Origin: Planctomycetaceae bacterium | Lineage (GTDB): Bacteria; Planctomycetota; Planctomycetia; Pirellulales; Pirellulaceae | Reading direction: 5' to 3' | DNA: 9,255 nucleotides | Assembly: GCA_024642765.1 (NCBI GenBank) | Contig: JAHEAM010000128.1 | Coordinates: 1 to 9,255 of the forward strand | In this document: piece by piece, positions 1 to 8,100 of the stretch | Layout of the letters: every line of letters begins with the position of its first letter | Numbering within the stretch: the first letter of the stretch is position 1 | Position numbers and translations under genes: made by a program | The notes under the pieces: generated by a model | Database searches by the model: none | Seen by the model: the letters and a program-made list of their open reading frames with translations, nothing else | Told to the model about the DNA's origin: nothing

Positions 1-1
1 C

Positions 2-490
2 GTCGCGGAGGTTTACGGTACGACTCAGGTTGACCCAAATCCTTACTACCAATCGCCAAAGGTTTACTATCCCGATGTCGATCCAATGGGCCTGTCACCT
101 GAGGTGCCAGCGGGGGCGAATTTCAATGAATACCCTGCTAGTGACGGGGCACCACCGCAAAATGAACAAAACAACGATGTACCCAATAACCCTCAATCAC
201 GTGTAACTCCATTTACTAAAAATAGCAATCAAAAATTGGTTGCTGCCAATTTGCAGAGTCCGCCAACGATTGACAAGTCAACGGTCCGAGTCGACACCGA
301 GATCAGACCTGTGAATTCCGAAAGCCAAACCGACGTACCCAAGCGTTCTCAAACTCAGGAGTTTAGGAATTACGTACCTCAGGAACGCAGTGCAAACTCT
401 AGTCCTGAGGTTGCAAATCTTGGTCCAAACACTAGCACTCCTGGTTACATTAAGAAACCATTTGTGAACTCAAAGGCAAACAGCCAATAA
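2..490 (+). CDS. C-terminal part of a Pro/Asn/Gln/Ser-rich protein (5' end outside window)
   Basis: The frame is open from the first bases of the window to a TAA stop at 488-490, so this is the last 162 residues of a gene that begins upstream. An ATG at 86 lies inside this open frame, with no sign that it is the true start. The visible part has no recognisable fold. It is rich in Pro, Asn, Gln, Ser and Thr, has a Tyr/Pro-rich beginning (VDPNPYYQSPKVYYPDVDP) and is very poor in hydrophobic residues. This suggests a disordered tail or linker of an envelope or surface protein. It lies 59 bases before a lipoprotein gene on the same strand, so the two may be co-transcribed. I do not recognise the family, and the N-terminal domain that would identify it is missing here. 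Confidence 0.7.
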   Translation, partial: VAEVYGTTQVDPNPYYQSPKVYYPDVDPMGLSPEVPAGANFNEYPASDGAPPQNEQNNDVPNNPQSRVTPFTKNSNQKLVAANLQSPPTIDKSTVRVDTEIRPVNSESQTDVPKRSQTQEFRNYVPQERSANSSPEVANLGPNTSTPGYIKKPFVNSKANSQ

Positions 491-549
491 CGATTTGCCC
501 TCCCTTTGTTTAGCAGATTCCACCGTCTAACAACGTCAATGTAAATACA

Positions 550-1536
550 ATGAACCGAACTAACTATTTTGTTTTGTGTGTTCTGATGGCTCTGGCTTCC
601 ATAACAGGCTGCCAATCGGTGCATTGGTCGGAGGGAGACTGGGAAAAGAAAAACCTGTTTAATATGCCGCTTAAGAAAGAAAAGACACCGGAGTTCCAGA
701 CTCCCGACCACATTGTTGTCATTTGGAAACAAAGCACGTTTCGTGGCGACAACGGTCAAAAATCAAAGGGGTTTGGCGGTCGCATCTATTTCTATAACGA
801 CAAAAATGAAGCGGTTAAAGCAGATGGTGAGTTGACCATTTTTGGTTTTGACGACTCCTTTGAAGGCGCCGAAAGACAGAGCGCTGATTGTAAATTTGTC
901 TTCAAACAGGAAGACTTTCAAAAACACTTTTCTGTCACGGACCTCGGCCCATCTTACAGTGTTTGGGTTCCTTGGAATGAAGACAACGAGGACTCATTGC
1001 GAATCAGCTTAATGCCAATTTTCAAAACGGTTGAGGGCAAATTGGTTCAAGGGGAACAGTCAGTTAACGTTTTGACAGGCAGTAAACCGCTTACAGTGAT
1101 CGAACGCGAGGCAAGAAAACTTACTGCTGACGGTCACGTCACTAAATACCAGTCGTACAATGGTGTGACTCTTAGTAAAGAATACGTTTACAAGGGACGA
1201 GAACCAGTCGTCGGCCAACAGCCCGTCGATGAAATGAAAGTCACCACAATCGACGTACCGACTAACAGCTTCCAAGTCACTGAATCGGTCGAAAATACAG
1301 CACCGCCTATGGTGTTCAATCAAATGCACCAACGTTCAAAAGAAAACGTACAAGCCGCGAAAAACAGGGGTGAGCTAACTGCAGTTTCAACAGGCGAAGC
1401 GCAAACGCAGCTGCCTGAAGCTGCAAAAATCCAATCGGATGTATCATCAACTCAAGAAACCAAACCGGCAAGTTTCGAGTCGAACCAAACAACAGCCAAG
1501 CGAGGTGTGTTCGGTGCCCCGGGTGCCATCCGCTAG
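550..1536 (+). CDS. Predicted lipoprotein, 328 aa, function unknown
   Basis: The N-terminus is a lipoprotein signal: a short polar start (MNRTN), a hydrophobic stretch at residues 6-19, and the lipobox I-T-G-C with the lipidated Cys at 21. It should be exported and membrane-anchored. Residues about 53-175 look like a compact beta-rich domain (HIVVIWKQSTFRG, GGRIYFYND, ADGELTIFGFDD, GPSYSVWVPWNED, LRISLMPIF). I believe this resembles conserved planctomycete envelope proteins of unknown function, but that is from memory. Residues about 240-328 are a low-complexity Gln/Ser/Thr/Ala-rich tail, much like the protein encoded just upstream. The ATG at 550 is the only start that gives a complete signal peptide. 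No clear Shine-Dalgarno site precedes it. The gene ends 95 bases from the convergent tdk gene. Confidence 0.85.
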   Translation: MNRTNYFVLCVLMALASITGCQSVHWSEGDWEKKNLFNMPLKKEKTPEFQTPDHIVVIWKQSTFRGDNGQKSKGFGGRIYFYNDKNEAVKADGELTIFGFDDSFEGAERQSADCKFVFKQEDFQKHFSVTDLGPSYSVWVPWNEDNEDSLRISLMPIFKTVEGKLVQGEQSVNVLTGSKPLTVIEREARKLTADGHVTKYQSYNGVTLSKEYVYKGREPVVGQQPVDEMKVTTIDVPTNSFQVTESVENTAPPMVFNQMHQRSKENVQAAKNRGELTAVSTGEAQTQLPEAAKIQSDVSSTQETKPASFESNQTTAKRGVFGAPGAIR

Positions 1537-1631
1537 TTCGCCTTCATCCTGGATGCCAAAAAACGTGATGGTCCTCGGGTGTCGGTGCCCATTCGGTCGG
1601 TCTAGTAACTCATGTAATAGCTATCTCTACT

Positions 1632-2228
1632 CTAATCAGGGGGACGATAACCTATTGGAGAAACCCGCTGCAATTCAAATTCCTTGCGACTGAGCGAAAT
1701 GTAATTGTGGCCGATCACGACTTGCTCGCCTTCGACAACGCGCTGACCGTCTGCATTCACTCTCGCGTTCATCGTTGCCTTCTTGCCAGACCGACAAATC
1801 GTTTTGATCTCAACCAACTCATCCGCCCAAGCCAAAAGGTACTTACTGCCATCGAACGGTTCACCACGAAAATCTGTACGTAGGCCGTAACACAGAACTG
1901 GAATGTTCAGGCGATCACACACGAGCGTCAATTGCAAGACTTGAGCGGGCGTCAAGAATTGAGCTTCGTCAACCAACACGCAAGCAATGGATGCGGCAGA
2001 CTGTTGGTCTTGCAAATAAATAAACAGATCGACATCTTTGGAAAATGCAAAAGCCTTGCGTTCCAATCCGATCCGTGAACCTATAATGCCGCGTCCGGAG
2101 CGCTCGTCGATGTCTGGTGTTAAAAGCGCCACTGACATGCCGCGTTCTTCGTAATTATAAGCTGACTGCAGTAGCGTAGTGCTTTTGCCAGCGTTCATCG
2201 CAGAGTAATAGAAATACAATTTCGCCAT
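1632..2228 (-). CDS. tdk: Thymidine kinase (type II, TK1-like)
   Basis: It phosphorylates thymidine to dTMP with ATP in the cytoplasmic salvage pathway. The 198-residue protein matches the E. coli Tdk type almost end to end (E. coli about 205 aa). The Walker A loop is SAMNAGKST at residues 9-17. The VDEAQF segment at 86-91 carries Asp87 and the catalytic-base Glu88. The conserved block VLCYGLRTDFRGEPF spans 111-125, and the substrate-lasso region follows, ending with EGEQVVIG at 166-173. I chose the ATG at 2226-2228 because it matches the family N-terminus (MAKLYFYYSAMNAG) and follows an AGGTAGGA ribosome site. An in-frame TTG at 2273 would add 15 unrelated residues. The odd point is the zinc site: only Cys145 remains of the four usual ligands, and the other positions read Ser147, Ser180 and Glu183. 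It lies 41 bases after a small membrane-protein gene on the same strand. Confidence 0.95.
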   Translation of the reverse strand: MAKLYFYYSAMNAGKSTTLLQSAYNYEERGMSVALLTPDIDERSGRGIIGSRIGLERKAFAFSKDVDLFIYLQDQQSAASIACVLVDEAQFLTPAQVLQLTLVCDRLNIPVLCYGLRTDFRGEPFDGSKYLLAWADELVEIKTICRSGKKATMNARVNADGQRVVEGEQVVIGHNYISLSRKEFELQRVSPIGYRPPD

Positions 2229-2269
2229 AGTCCTACCTGTTAAAAACCAGTCAACGACCGAGTCAAAAC

Positions 2270-2794
2270 TCAAAAGCCATCGTTCAATTCTTCACCGAAT
2301 GGATTGACTTCCTCGGTTCCAATTTTTTCAAGCTGGTCAAAAACAAAACTCACTGGTCTGACCACGTTCCAAAAAACACCAACCGCGGAAAGGCACAATC
2401 CAATTACTGCCAACTTTCGGCGAGGTGAGAAAAGGCCCCACGTTCCGAAAAAGCCCCCGATGAGTGCAAACAAGATACTCCAAGGTGTTAGCAAGCCAGC
2501 AATAATCGACCAAGAACCGAGAAACACACTGGTGACTGCTCCGCCAATGGCGGCGTAATTCGGCAACTGAACTTGTTCGAGTTGAAAAAAGTCCTGATGG
2601 CTTGCCGACTGTTCGTTATTCTGTTCTTGTGAGCGCGAGTAAACCAACTCGGCATCTTTAATAGCGGCTTCTCCCACGTTAACGGAGCGTGACCGGAATA
2701 CAGAATTTGAATTCGTGTCGTCAATGAGGACTGCTTCTACGATATCGTCTTCGGGCGGCTCTGGAGTCGCATTCGAGGGATCTTCGTTCGGCAT
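2270..2794 (-). CDS. Small multi-pass membrane protein, 174 aa, unknown function
   Basis: The first 75 or so residues are polar, acidic and Gln-rich with no recognisable fold. The rest holds about three hydrophobic segments: roughly residues 80-101, 105-122 and 127-148. The second and third are separated by a short basic turn, SPRRK (123-127). The Gly-rich arrangement, with a helix starting right after the basic turn, resembles small DUF4190-like membrane proteins, but that match is an impression only. The C-terminus is a short acidic tail. The ATG at 2792-2794 has no obvious Shine-Dalgarno site. The gene precedes tdk by 41 bases, so the two are probably transcribed together. Nothing in its sequence links it to nucleoside metabolism, although a partner or transporter-accessory role cannot be excluded. 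Confidence 0.75.
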   Translation of the reverse strand: MPNEDPSNATPEPPEDDIVEAVLIDDTNSNSVFRSRSVNVGEAAIKDAELVYSRSQEQNNEQSASHQDFFQLEQVQLPNYAAIGGAVTSVFLGSWSIIAGLLTPWSILFALIGGFFGTWGLFSPRRKLAVIGLCLSAVGVFWNVVRPVSFVFDQLEKIGTEEVNPFGEELNDGF

Positions 2795-3268
2795 GATTCA
2801 AGCAGGGACTCAAAATCGAAATAAAGTGACGCCACATCAACCTGGCCCAAGATAGCCTATCTCTACTCAAAAGTTAAGGCTCCGGTGATTTCATTTACCT
2901 CCCAGCGGGCCCCGCTTTATCATGTTTGTGGTAAAGCAGATTCTAAACGGACTTAACTTCTCATTCGAATCAAGCCCTGATAAAAACGGAAGATGGTATG
3001 TTTTGTGGCAATTTTGCGGTTTGCAGAAGTTCAACGCCAATAATTAATTTTGCCTTTTGGAATCACTCGATTTGAGGGGTACTAAATCACGCCAAATAAC
3101 TCTACAATCTGGTGCGAAAGTCCAGCCCTTAGACAGATGTTTTTGGGGCTGTCGAGTCAATGTTGGCTCCGGGTCAGCCAATGACTCGAAGGTCGATTCA
3201 ATCGTTGAACTCGTGAAAAGAATTCGCAAAAGAGTTTCGCACAATAATGAGTTGGTTTTCGAGATTTG
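2795..3268. other. Divergent intergenic region
   Basis: This 474-base gap separates the divergent membrane-protein/tdk pair from the threonine synthase gene, so promoters for both should lie here. I could not pick out a convincing -35/-10 pair on either strand. It contains nested inverted repeats at 2869-2961, described separately, and an AT-rich stretch around 3040-3053. A 70-codon plus-strand frame opens with TTG at 3057 and ends with TGA at 3267-3269. Its last part (ANDSKVDSIVELVKRIRKRV) could form an amphipathic basic helix, but it has no clear start signal and no homology that I recognise. I do not call it a gene. A longer minus-strand frame across 3044-3346 runs into the threonine synthase gene and is probably chance. 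Confidence 0.6.
2869..2961 (+). other. Candidate folded RNA element (nested inverted repeats)
   Basis: Three complementary pairs are nested here. The outer arms AAGTTAAG (2871-2878) and CTTAACTT (2952-2959) match perfectly over 8 bases. Inside them, GCTTTATCA (2914-2922) pairs with TGGTAAAGC (2929-2937) over 9 bases around a six-base loop. The near-palindrome AGCGGGCCCCGCT (2904-2916) overlaps the left arm of that hairpin, so the two inner structures exclude each other. One pair of the 9-base hairpin is a U-G wobble on the plus strand but an A-C mismatch on the minus strand, which favours plus-strand RNA. No run of T follows, so it is not an ordinary intrinsic terminator. It could be a 5' leader element of the threonine synthase transcript, a small RNA, or coincidence. 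It matches no riboswitch class that I can recognise. Confidence 0.3.
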
Positions 3269-4519
3269 ATGACACGATTTATTACGCATTTCGAAAGTGC
3301 CATTGACGGCACGACATTTCCTGCAGATCAACTTCAAACTTGGCATGCCAATCGGCCCTTGTGGTCGCGTTATGACTTGGACGCAATTCGAAAGGCGGTC
3401 ACGCCCGACGAAATTGCGAGGCGTCCCGCTAATATGTGGCGTTATCGGGAGTTGCTTCCTGTCGGAGACGATATCACGCCGATCTCTTTGGACGAACAGA
3501 TGACGCCCACGGTCGCTTGTCCGAACTTTTCAAAACACTTCGGCTTGAATCACGTCTACGTTAAGGATGAATCAAGACTGGCAAGTTGCAGTTTCAAGGC
3601 CCGAGGGCTTTCGCTTGCGCTCACAATGGCAAGGCATTTTGGGTGGCAGCGCGTTGCAATGGCGTCTAACGGAAACGCTGGTGGTGCGATGTCGATCTAC
3701 GCAGCTCGCGGCGGAATGGAAGCCTTCGTTTTGGTTCCCAAAGGAACACCTAAGGCCAATGTGTCGGAGTGTCTTCAATCGGGTGCCCATATTTTCTATG
3801 GCGACGGATTGATTGATCAATGCGGAAAGATCATTCGCGAGGGCCACAATCGAAAACTGTGGTTCGACATATCAACCATGAAGGAACCCTACCGTCTGGA
3901 AGGCAAAAAGACGATGGGCCTTGAAATCGCGGAACAGTTCAAATGGAATTTGCCGGATGTTATTCTCTACCCAACTGGCGGTGGAACGGCGCTCATTGCC
4001 ATGTGGAAGGCATTCAAGGAATTGCGGGAACTCGGGTGGCTGAAGTCGTCAAAGATGCCGCGAATGATCTCTGTACAATCAACAGGTTGTATGCCGCTCG
4101 TAGAGGCCTTCAAGAACAACAGCCGACATTGCGAACGTTTCGCTAACACGAACACGATCGCCTCTGGGCTACGTGTGCCGCAAGGGATCGGCGACTTCAT
4201 GGTCCTTGACGCCGTTCGTGAAAGTGGTGGAATGGTAATTGCCGCGGAAGAATCGCGATTATTCGAGTGGCAAAAATTGATGGCGTCCAAAGAAGGCGTA
4301 ATGCTCTGCCCGGAATCGTCGACTTGCGTTGGTGCCCTCGAAGAACTTGTTTCCCGAAACGAAGTTTCTGCAGAAGAAGAAGTCGTGATTTTCAATACGG
4401 CAGCTGGGCAAAAGTATATGGACTATTTCCAGCCCAAAATCGACGAGCTCTCGCTCGAACATTTCGACTGGGACCGAGTCATCGCTCAACTCCCAACACC
4501 AGCTTTCGCGTCCAAGTAG
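3269..4519 (+). CDS. thrC: Threonine synthase-type PLP-dependent enzyme
   Basis: It probably converts O-phospho-L-homoserine to threonine in the cytoplasm, the last step of threonine biosynthesis. The 416-residue protein is a fold-type II PLP enzyme. The PLP-binding Lys is Lys110 in SCSFKARG (107-113). The substrate/cofactor loop is SNGNAGGA (133-140). The phosphate-binding Gly loop is PTGGGTALIAMWKAF (235-249), a pattern very close to bacterial threonine synthases. I chose the ATG at 3269; a TTG lies one codon earlier. No strong ribosome site is visible. The N-terminus aligns with the usual zinc-ribbon lead-in, including FPADQLQT, RPLW and RYDL, but the Cys pairs are gone (SAIDG and WHANRPL in their place). 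No other threonine-pathway gene is nearby, and a NUDIX gene follows 136 bases downstream. A related PLP lyase or dehydratase activity is possible but less likely. Confidence 0.85.
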   Translation: MTRFITHFESAIDGTTFPADQLQTWHANRPLWSRYDLDAIRKAVTPDEIARRPANMWRYRELLPVGDDITPISLDEQMTPTVACPNFSKHFGLNHVYVKDESRLASCSFKARGLSLALTMARHFGWQRVAMASNGNAGGAMSIYAARGGMEAFVLVPKGTPKANVSECLQSGAHIFYGDGLIDQCGKIIREGHNRKLWFDISTMKEPYRLEGKKTMGLEIAEQFKWNLPDVILYPTGGGTALIAMWKAFKELRELGWLKSSKMPRMISVQSTGCMPLVEAFKNNSRHCERFANTNTIASGLRVPQGIGDFMVLDAVRESGGMVIAAEESRLFEWQKLMASKEGVMLCPESSTCVGALEELVSRNEVSAEEEVVIFNTAAGQKYMDYFQPKIDELSLEHFDWDRVIAQLPTPAFASK

Positions 4520-4598
4520 ATTTTGGTCCGAATACATGGTTGAGAGCCGGGTGGATTTCGTCGTCACTTTCTCGATACTGTTCGACTATCCAGTTTAC

Positions 4599-4614
4599 CG
4601 GAACGCGAGTTCCG
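4599..4614 (+). other. Perfect hairpin with GNRA-type loop
   Basis: CGGAAC and GTTCCG form a perfect 6-bp stem around a GCGA loop, a member of the stable GNRA tetraloop class. It lies in the 136-base gap between the threonine synthase and NUDIX genes, 41 bases before the NUDIX start. AAAATG follows rather than a run of T, so it does not look like an intrinsic terminator on the plus strand, and the minus strand has no T run after it either. It may be a processing or stabilising hairpin in a shared transcript, or chance. Confidence 0.35.
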
Positions 4615-4655
4615 AAAATGCGACGATGTATAGACACTGATGACCAGGGCGCCAG

Positions 4656-5081
4656 ATGAGTTTTGAGAATCCTAATCAAACCATTAAGCGGCGGGCGGTT
4701 GCCGCAATCGCCCACGACAATGAAAAGTTTCTTGTAATCCAACGTAGTCATTTGGTTGTGGCACCTTTGCATTTTTGTTTTCCCGGCGGAGGAATCGAAC
4801 CGGGAGAGACGGAAGCGGAAGCAGTGATCCGCGAACTTAACGAAGAATTGAATCTTCAAGTCGAGCCGCTGCGACAAGTTTGGCAAAGTAATACGCCAAG
4901 CGGTTACGAACTCTTTTGGTGGACGATCAAGATCCATGACTTGGCGAACATCCGCCCTAACGCGGAGGTCGCAATCTGGGGATGGTATTCCGAAGAAGAC
5001 ATGGCGAAACTTCAACCATTGTTGTCTTCAAATGTTGAATTCCTGAAACGCTTGGCCACAGGCGAGATTCGATTTGACTAG
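4656..5081 (+). CDS. NUDIX hydrolase, 141 aa
   Basis: NUDIX enzymes cleave nucleoside diphosphates linked to another group, using metal ions held by the Nudix box. Here the box starts at Gly45 and continues through GIEPGE (46-51), Arg59-Glu60 and the metal-binding Glu63-Glu64. It fits the G-x5-E-x7-R-E-U-x-E-E-x-G-U pattern except that the last Gly is Asn66. The strand FLVIQR before it and the FPGGG entry are typical, and the length is normal for a single-domain member. The substrate cannot be told from sequence; MutT-like nucleotide cleaning or mRNA-cap-like substrates are both open. The ATG at 4656 is preceded by a modest CAGGG site about 8 bases away. It follows the threonine synthase gene on the same strand and ends 61 bases from the convergent heme-protein gene, with no evident terminator in that gap. 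Confidence 0.9.
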   Translation: MSFENPNQTIKRRAVAAIAHDNEKFLVIQRSHLVVAPLHFCFPGGGIEPGETEAEAVIRELNEELNLQVEPLRQVWQSNTPSGYELFWWTIKIHDLANIRPNAEVAIWGWYSEEDMAKLQPLLSSNVEFLKRLATGEIRFD

Positions 5082-5142
5082 CGGCATCGGAGCTCTCTGG
5101 TCGCCTTTGATTGGAACATGCGTCTTCGTTGTTTCATTTGCT

Positions 5143-8100
5143 TCACTTGATGCGTTTTGCATTTGGGTCGTCAGGATGCTTGTCCAGGGTTAGAAATGCG
5201 AATAGATCGATGAGTTCTTGTTCCGTGTATTGTTTCTCAAGGTCTTCGGGCATCATCGAGAGTTTACTGACCTTGAGTGCTTCGATATCGTCACGAGCAA
5301 TCGTCGTTTCTTTTCCGCCCTGCCCTTTTAGGACGATGCGCTGAGGGCTGTCTTCGACTAACAGTCCCGTGACCAACAATCCGTCGACAGTCAACACCGT
5401 TCGGGCCTGATAGGATTCACCAATAACCAAGCTTGGGTCAAATACATTGGACAGCAATTGGTCAAGTGAACCTCGACCACTCTCGGTGAGGTCAGGACCG
5501 ATGTCAAAGCCCTTGCCATATATCTTGTGGCACTGTCCGCATGTCTTTTCGAATACCACTGCGCCGTTTCGGGAATTTCCGTTAGTAGCGAAAAGCTTGT
5601 TACGCATTTCTCCGATCAATGCCTCGCGCTCCGGATTTCGTTCTTCGCGCACTCGACCTAGGAGATTAGCAACGCGAACCTTGAGCGATTCATCAGGCAT
5701 GGCAGATAGTTTGCGAATTTGATTTACATTGATCCAATCGGCGGAGACCCTTTTAGCTTCAACCGAATTGACCAGTTGTTGGGACCAATCCAGACGGCTT
5801 GTCAAGACTTCAATAATCTGAGGCTTCAAGTCGGCGTCTACTCCAGCAAACGATTCCAGTAGGAAGTCGCCCGTCTTCTGACTCGAGAAATTGGCTAAAT
5901 TAGAAATAACCGAGCGCCGAAAATCGGAAGTGTCTTTCACCGAATGATCTGGCCTAGAATCTAACAACATGCTTCGTGCCAATTCGATCGTTTGATCGCT
6001 ATTTCGAAACGCTAATACCCTCAGGGCCAGGAGCGTCGCTGGATCGCCGACTACAAAATCTTCGATATGCGACTCCAACGCGGCGAGCGCACGTTTGTCG
6101 CCGATCGCGGCAGCCAATGTGATCGCGGCTTGGCCGTTTGGCCTAAAAGATAGCTTTTCTTGCGCAGTCGACAGCTGACTGGAAAACGTTGATGACAATT
6201 CTGGTAAACGCTCCTGGCGAATCTCTTGATTGATCACCCGATTCGTAAGCATGTTCCAAGCGGTTTCAACCGCCTGAAGTTCAAATTCATTCGTTAAATC
6301 CAGTTGCGCCAATATGCGACTGATGGGCACGAATTGGACATCTTTGATAGCAAGCATGCGTTCGAGAATTCGTGGTAGCATCAACAGCAGCGATTGTGAT
6401 GGCTGTTCCAAAACCGATGCCAATTCAATCGAAAAAGCTTGTTGATCGCTTTCAATCAGCGGATAAAGATTTTGCCATACAATATGAGGTATTAATGGGT
6501 CGTCGCCACAATGGGTCAAAACATTTAACAACAGCGCCAATTTCGTGTCGGTTTTAATTTTTCGCGTCGCAGTTGCAACTTGTAACAACACTTGTGGTGG
6601 TGCTTCGGAACACAATTTCTGTAGCTCCTTGACGACCTGATCGTCTGCAGTACGCTTGTCGGCCAAAAGGCGAATGGCCCAGGCGATCATTTCCGGTTCT
6701 TGGTCATCCAACAACTCCCGCAACAAATCGATATTTGGTTCTGGCATTGAAGAACGAGCCCACAGTGCATGGAGTCTTGTCTTCAACGCAAGAGATGCTG
6801 AACGTGCCATCGCTTCAAGTTCGGCACTCGTTGCTGGGCTACCACGCTCTGCCAACAATCGTTGGGCTGTTTCGCGAATAAAGAGGTTGGGGTGCTTCAG
6901 GCTCGCGATGAGTTGGCTATCGGTCTCACTCATGAGATTTCGTTGAGCTGGTGGTACCGTTGTCATGTAACGAATTCGATACAAGCGCCCCTTGAGTCTA
7001 TCAATACCCTCGGGATCGCGTCTCGCATCCTGATAGCAGTGATAGCGATCGTACCAATCCAGTACATACATGCATCCGTCAATTCCGGTTTTTTGTGACA
7101 CGGGCATAAACCAAGCGTCGTTAGCACTCAAAAAATCCTCTTCGCCAATTCCGAAATAAGTTGAACCCCTTCGTTCCAGCCGATCTGTATTCAAACAATT
7201 GCCGTGAATGTTTCCCATGTACAATCGATTGCGGAATTTTTCTGGATAGGCATCGCTGTCGAAATAATTCAAACCGCAATAAGCGGCTTGTTGGTGGTGG
7301 TGATCGACTATGGACTGCATGGGCCAAGTAAACGGCGGATAGGGACCTCCCTGACGCACGTAATATCCCGACTCGGCAATATGCCACAAGTGATCAATAA
7401 CACAGGCGCTGATGAGGGCATTACCGAGCGGATCAAAGGCAATTCCCCAAGGGTTACTCGTTCCTTCGGCGAACAACTCAAATCGCTTTGTGCGAGGATC
7501 AATACGAAACATGGCACAAGTAAAATCGAAATGCTGTTCACCTTGTGACACTCGGGATCGGTTGAAGACACCGTTCAGGCCGTAAAGGTAACCGTCGGGT
7601 CCCCAAGTCAATGAATTAGGAAGTTCATGTGTGTCATCGCGGCCGAACCCCGTCACTACGACTTCTGATTTATCCGCACGATCGTCGCCGTCTGTGTCTT
7701 GCAGAAACAGGATGTCCGGGGAATTCGCAACCCAAACACCGCCATATCCGATCGCAATGCCAGAGGGAATATTTAGACCATCAGCAAAGATAGTGAACTT
7801 GTCGGCGCGACCGTCACCGTCCGTGTCTTCCAAAATTTTGATGCGATCTTTTCCGGGACCAGCATCCTGCCGAGGGTATTCGACGCTTTCGGTTATCCAA
7901 AAACGCCCCCTTTCGTCGATCGCCATTGCAATCGGATTGACGATGTCGGGTTCTGCCGCGACGACTTCAACCTGAAAGCCCTCCGGAACGGTCATTCGCT
8001 GCGCCGCTTCTTCCGCTGAAATGGGAGCGGCAGGCATTACCGACTGACCGTGGGGAATAACGTCCTGGGCTACACCGACCTGTTGCACCGTCAGCGACAA

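Noticed and set aside
445..759. A 104-codon minus-strand frame over the first two genes
   Set aside because: It is antisense to two plus-strand genes and has no recognisable domain.
1537..1631. A terminator between the convergent lipoprotein and tdk genes
   Set aside because: Short GGTGCC repeats and a weak GGG/CCC pairing are present, but there is no stem of useful length followed by a T run on either strand.
1439..1693. A plus-strand frame across the lipoprotein end, the convergent gap and the tdk end
   Set aside because: It overlaps two real genes in other frames and gives a Ser/Pro/Arg-rich peptide without a plausible start.
2229..2273. A longer thymidine kinase starting at the TTG at 2273
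   Set aside because: The extra 15 residues do not match the family N-terminus, whereas the ATG at 2228 does and has a ribosome site.
2904..2937. An intrinsic terminator at the GC-rich palindrome and hairpin
   Set aside because: The hairpin is not followed by a T run, and no plus-strand gene lies directly upstream to be terminated.
3967..4395. A 142-codon minus-strand frame inside the threonine synthase gene
   Set aside because: It is fully antisense to a well-supported enzyme. The Ser/Thr-rich product looks like a reverse-strand artefact.
4479..5015. A 178-codon minus-strand frame antisense to the NUDIX gene
   Set aside because: It overlaps the clear NUDIX gene almost completely, and its peptide has no recognisable motif. 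It is most likely a shadow of the NUDIX coding frame.
5082..5142. A terminator between the convergent NUDIX and heme-protein genes
   Set aside because: No inverted repeat with a T run was found in these 61 bases.
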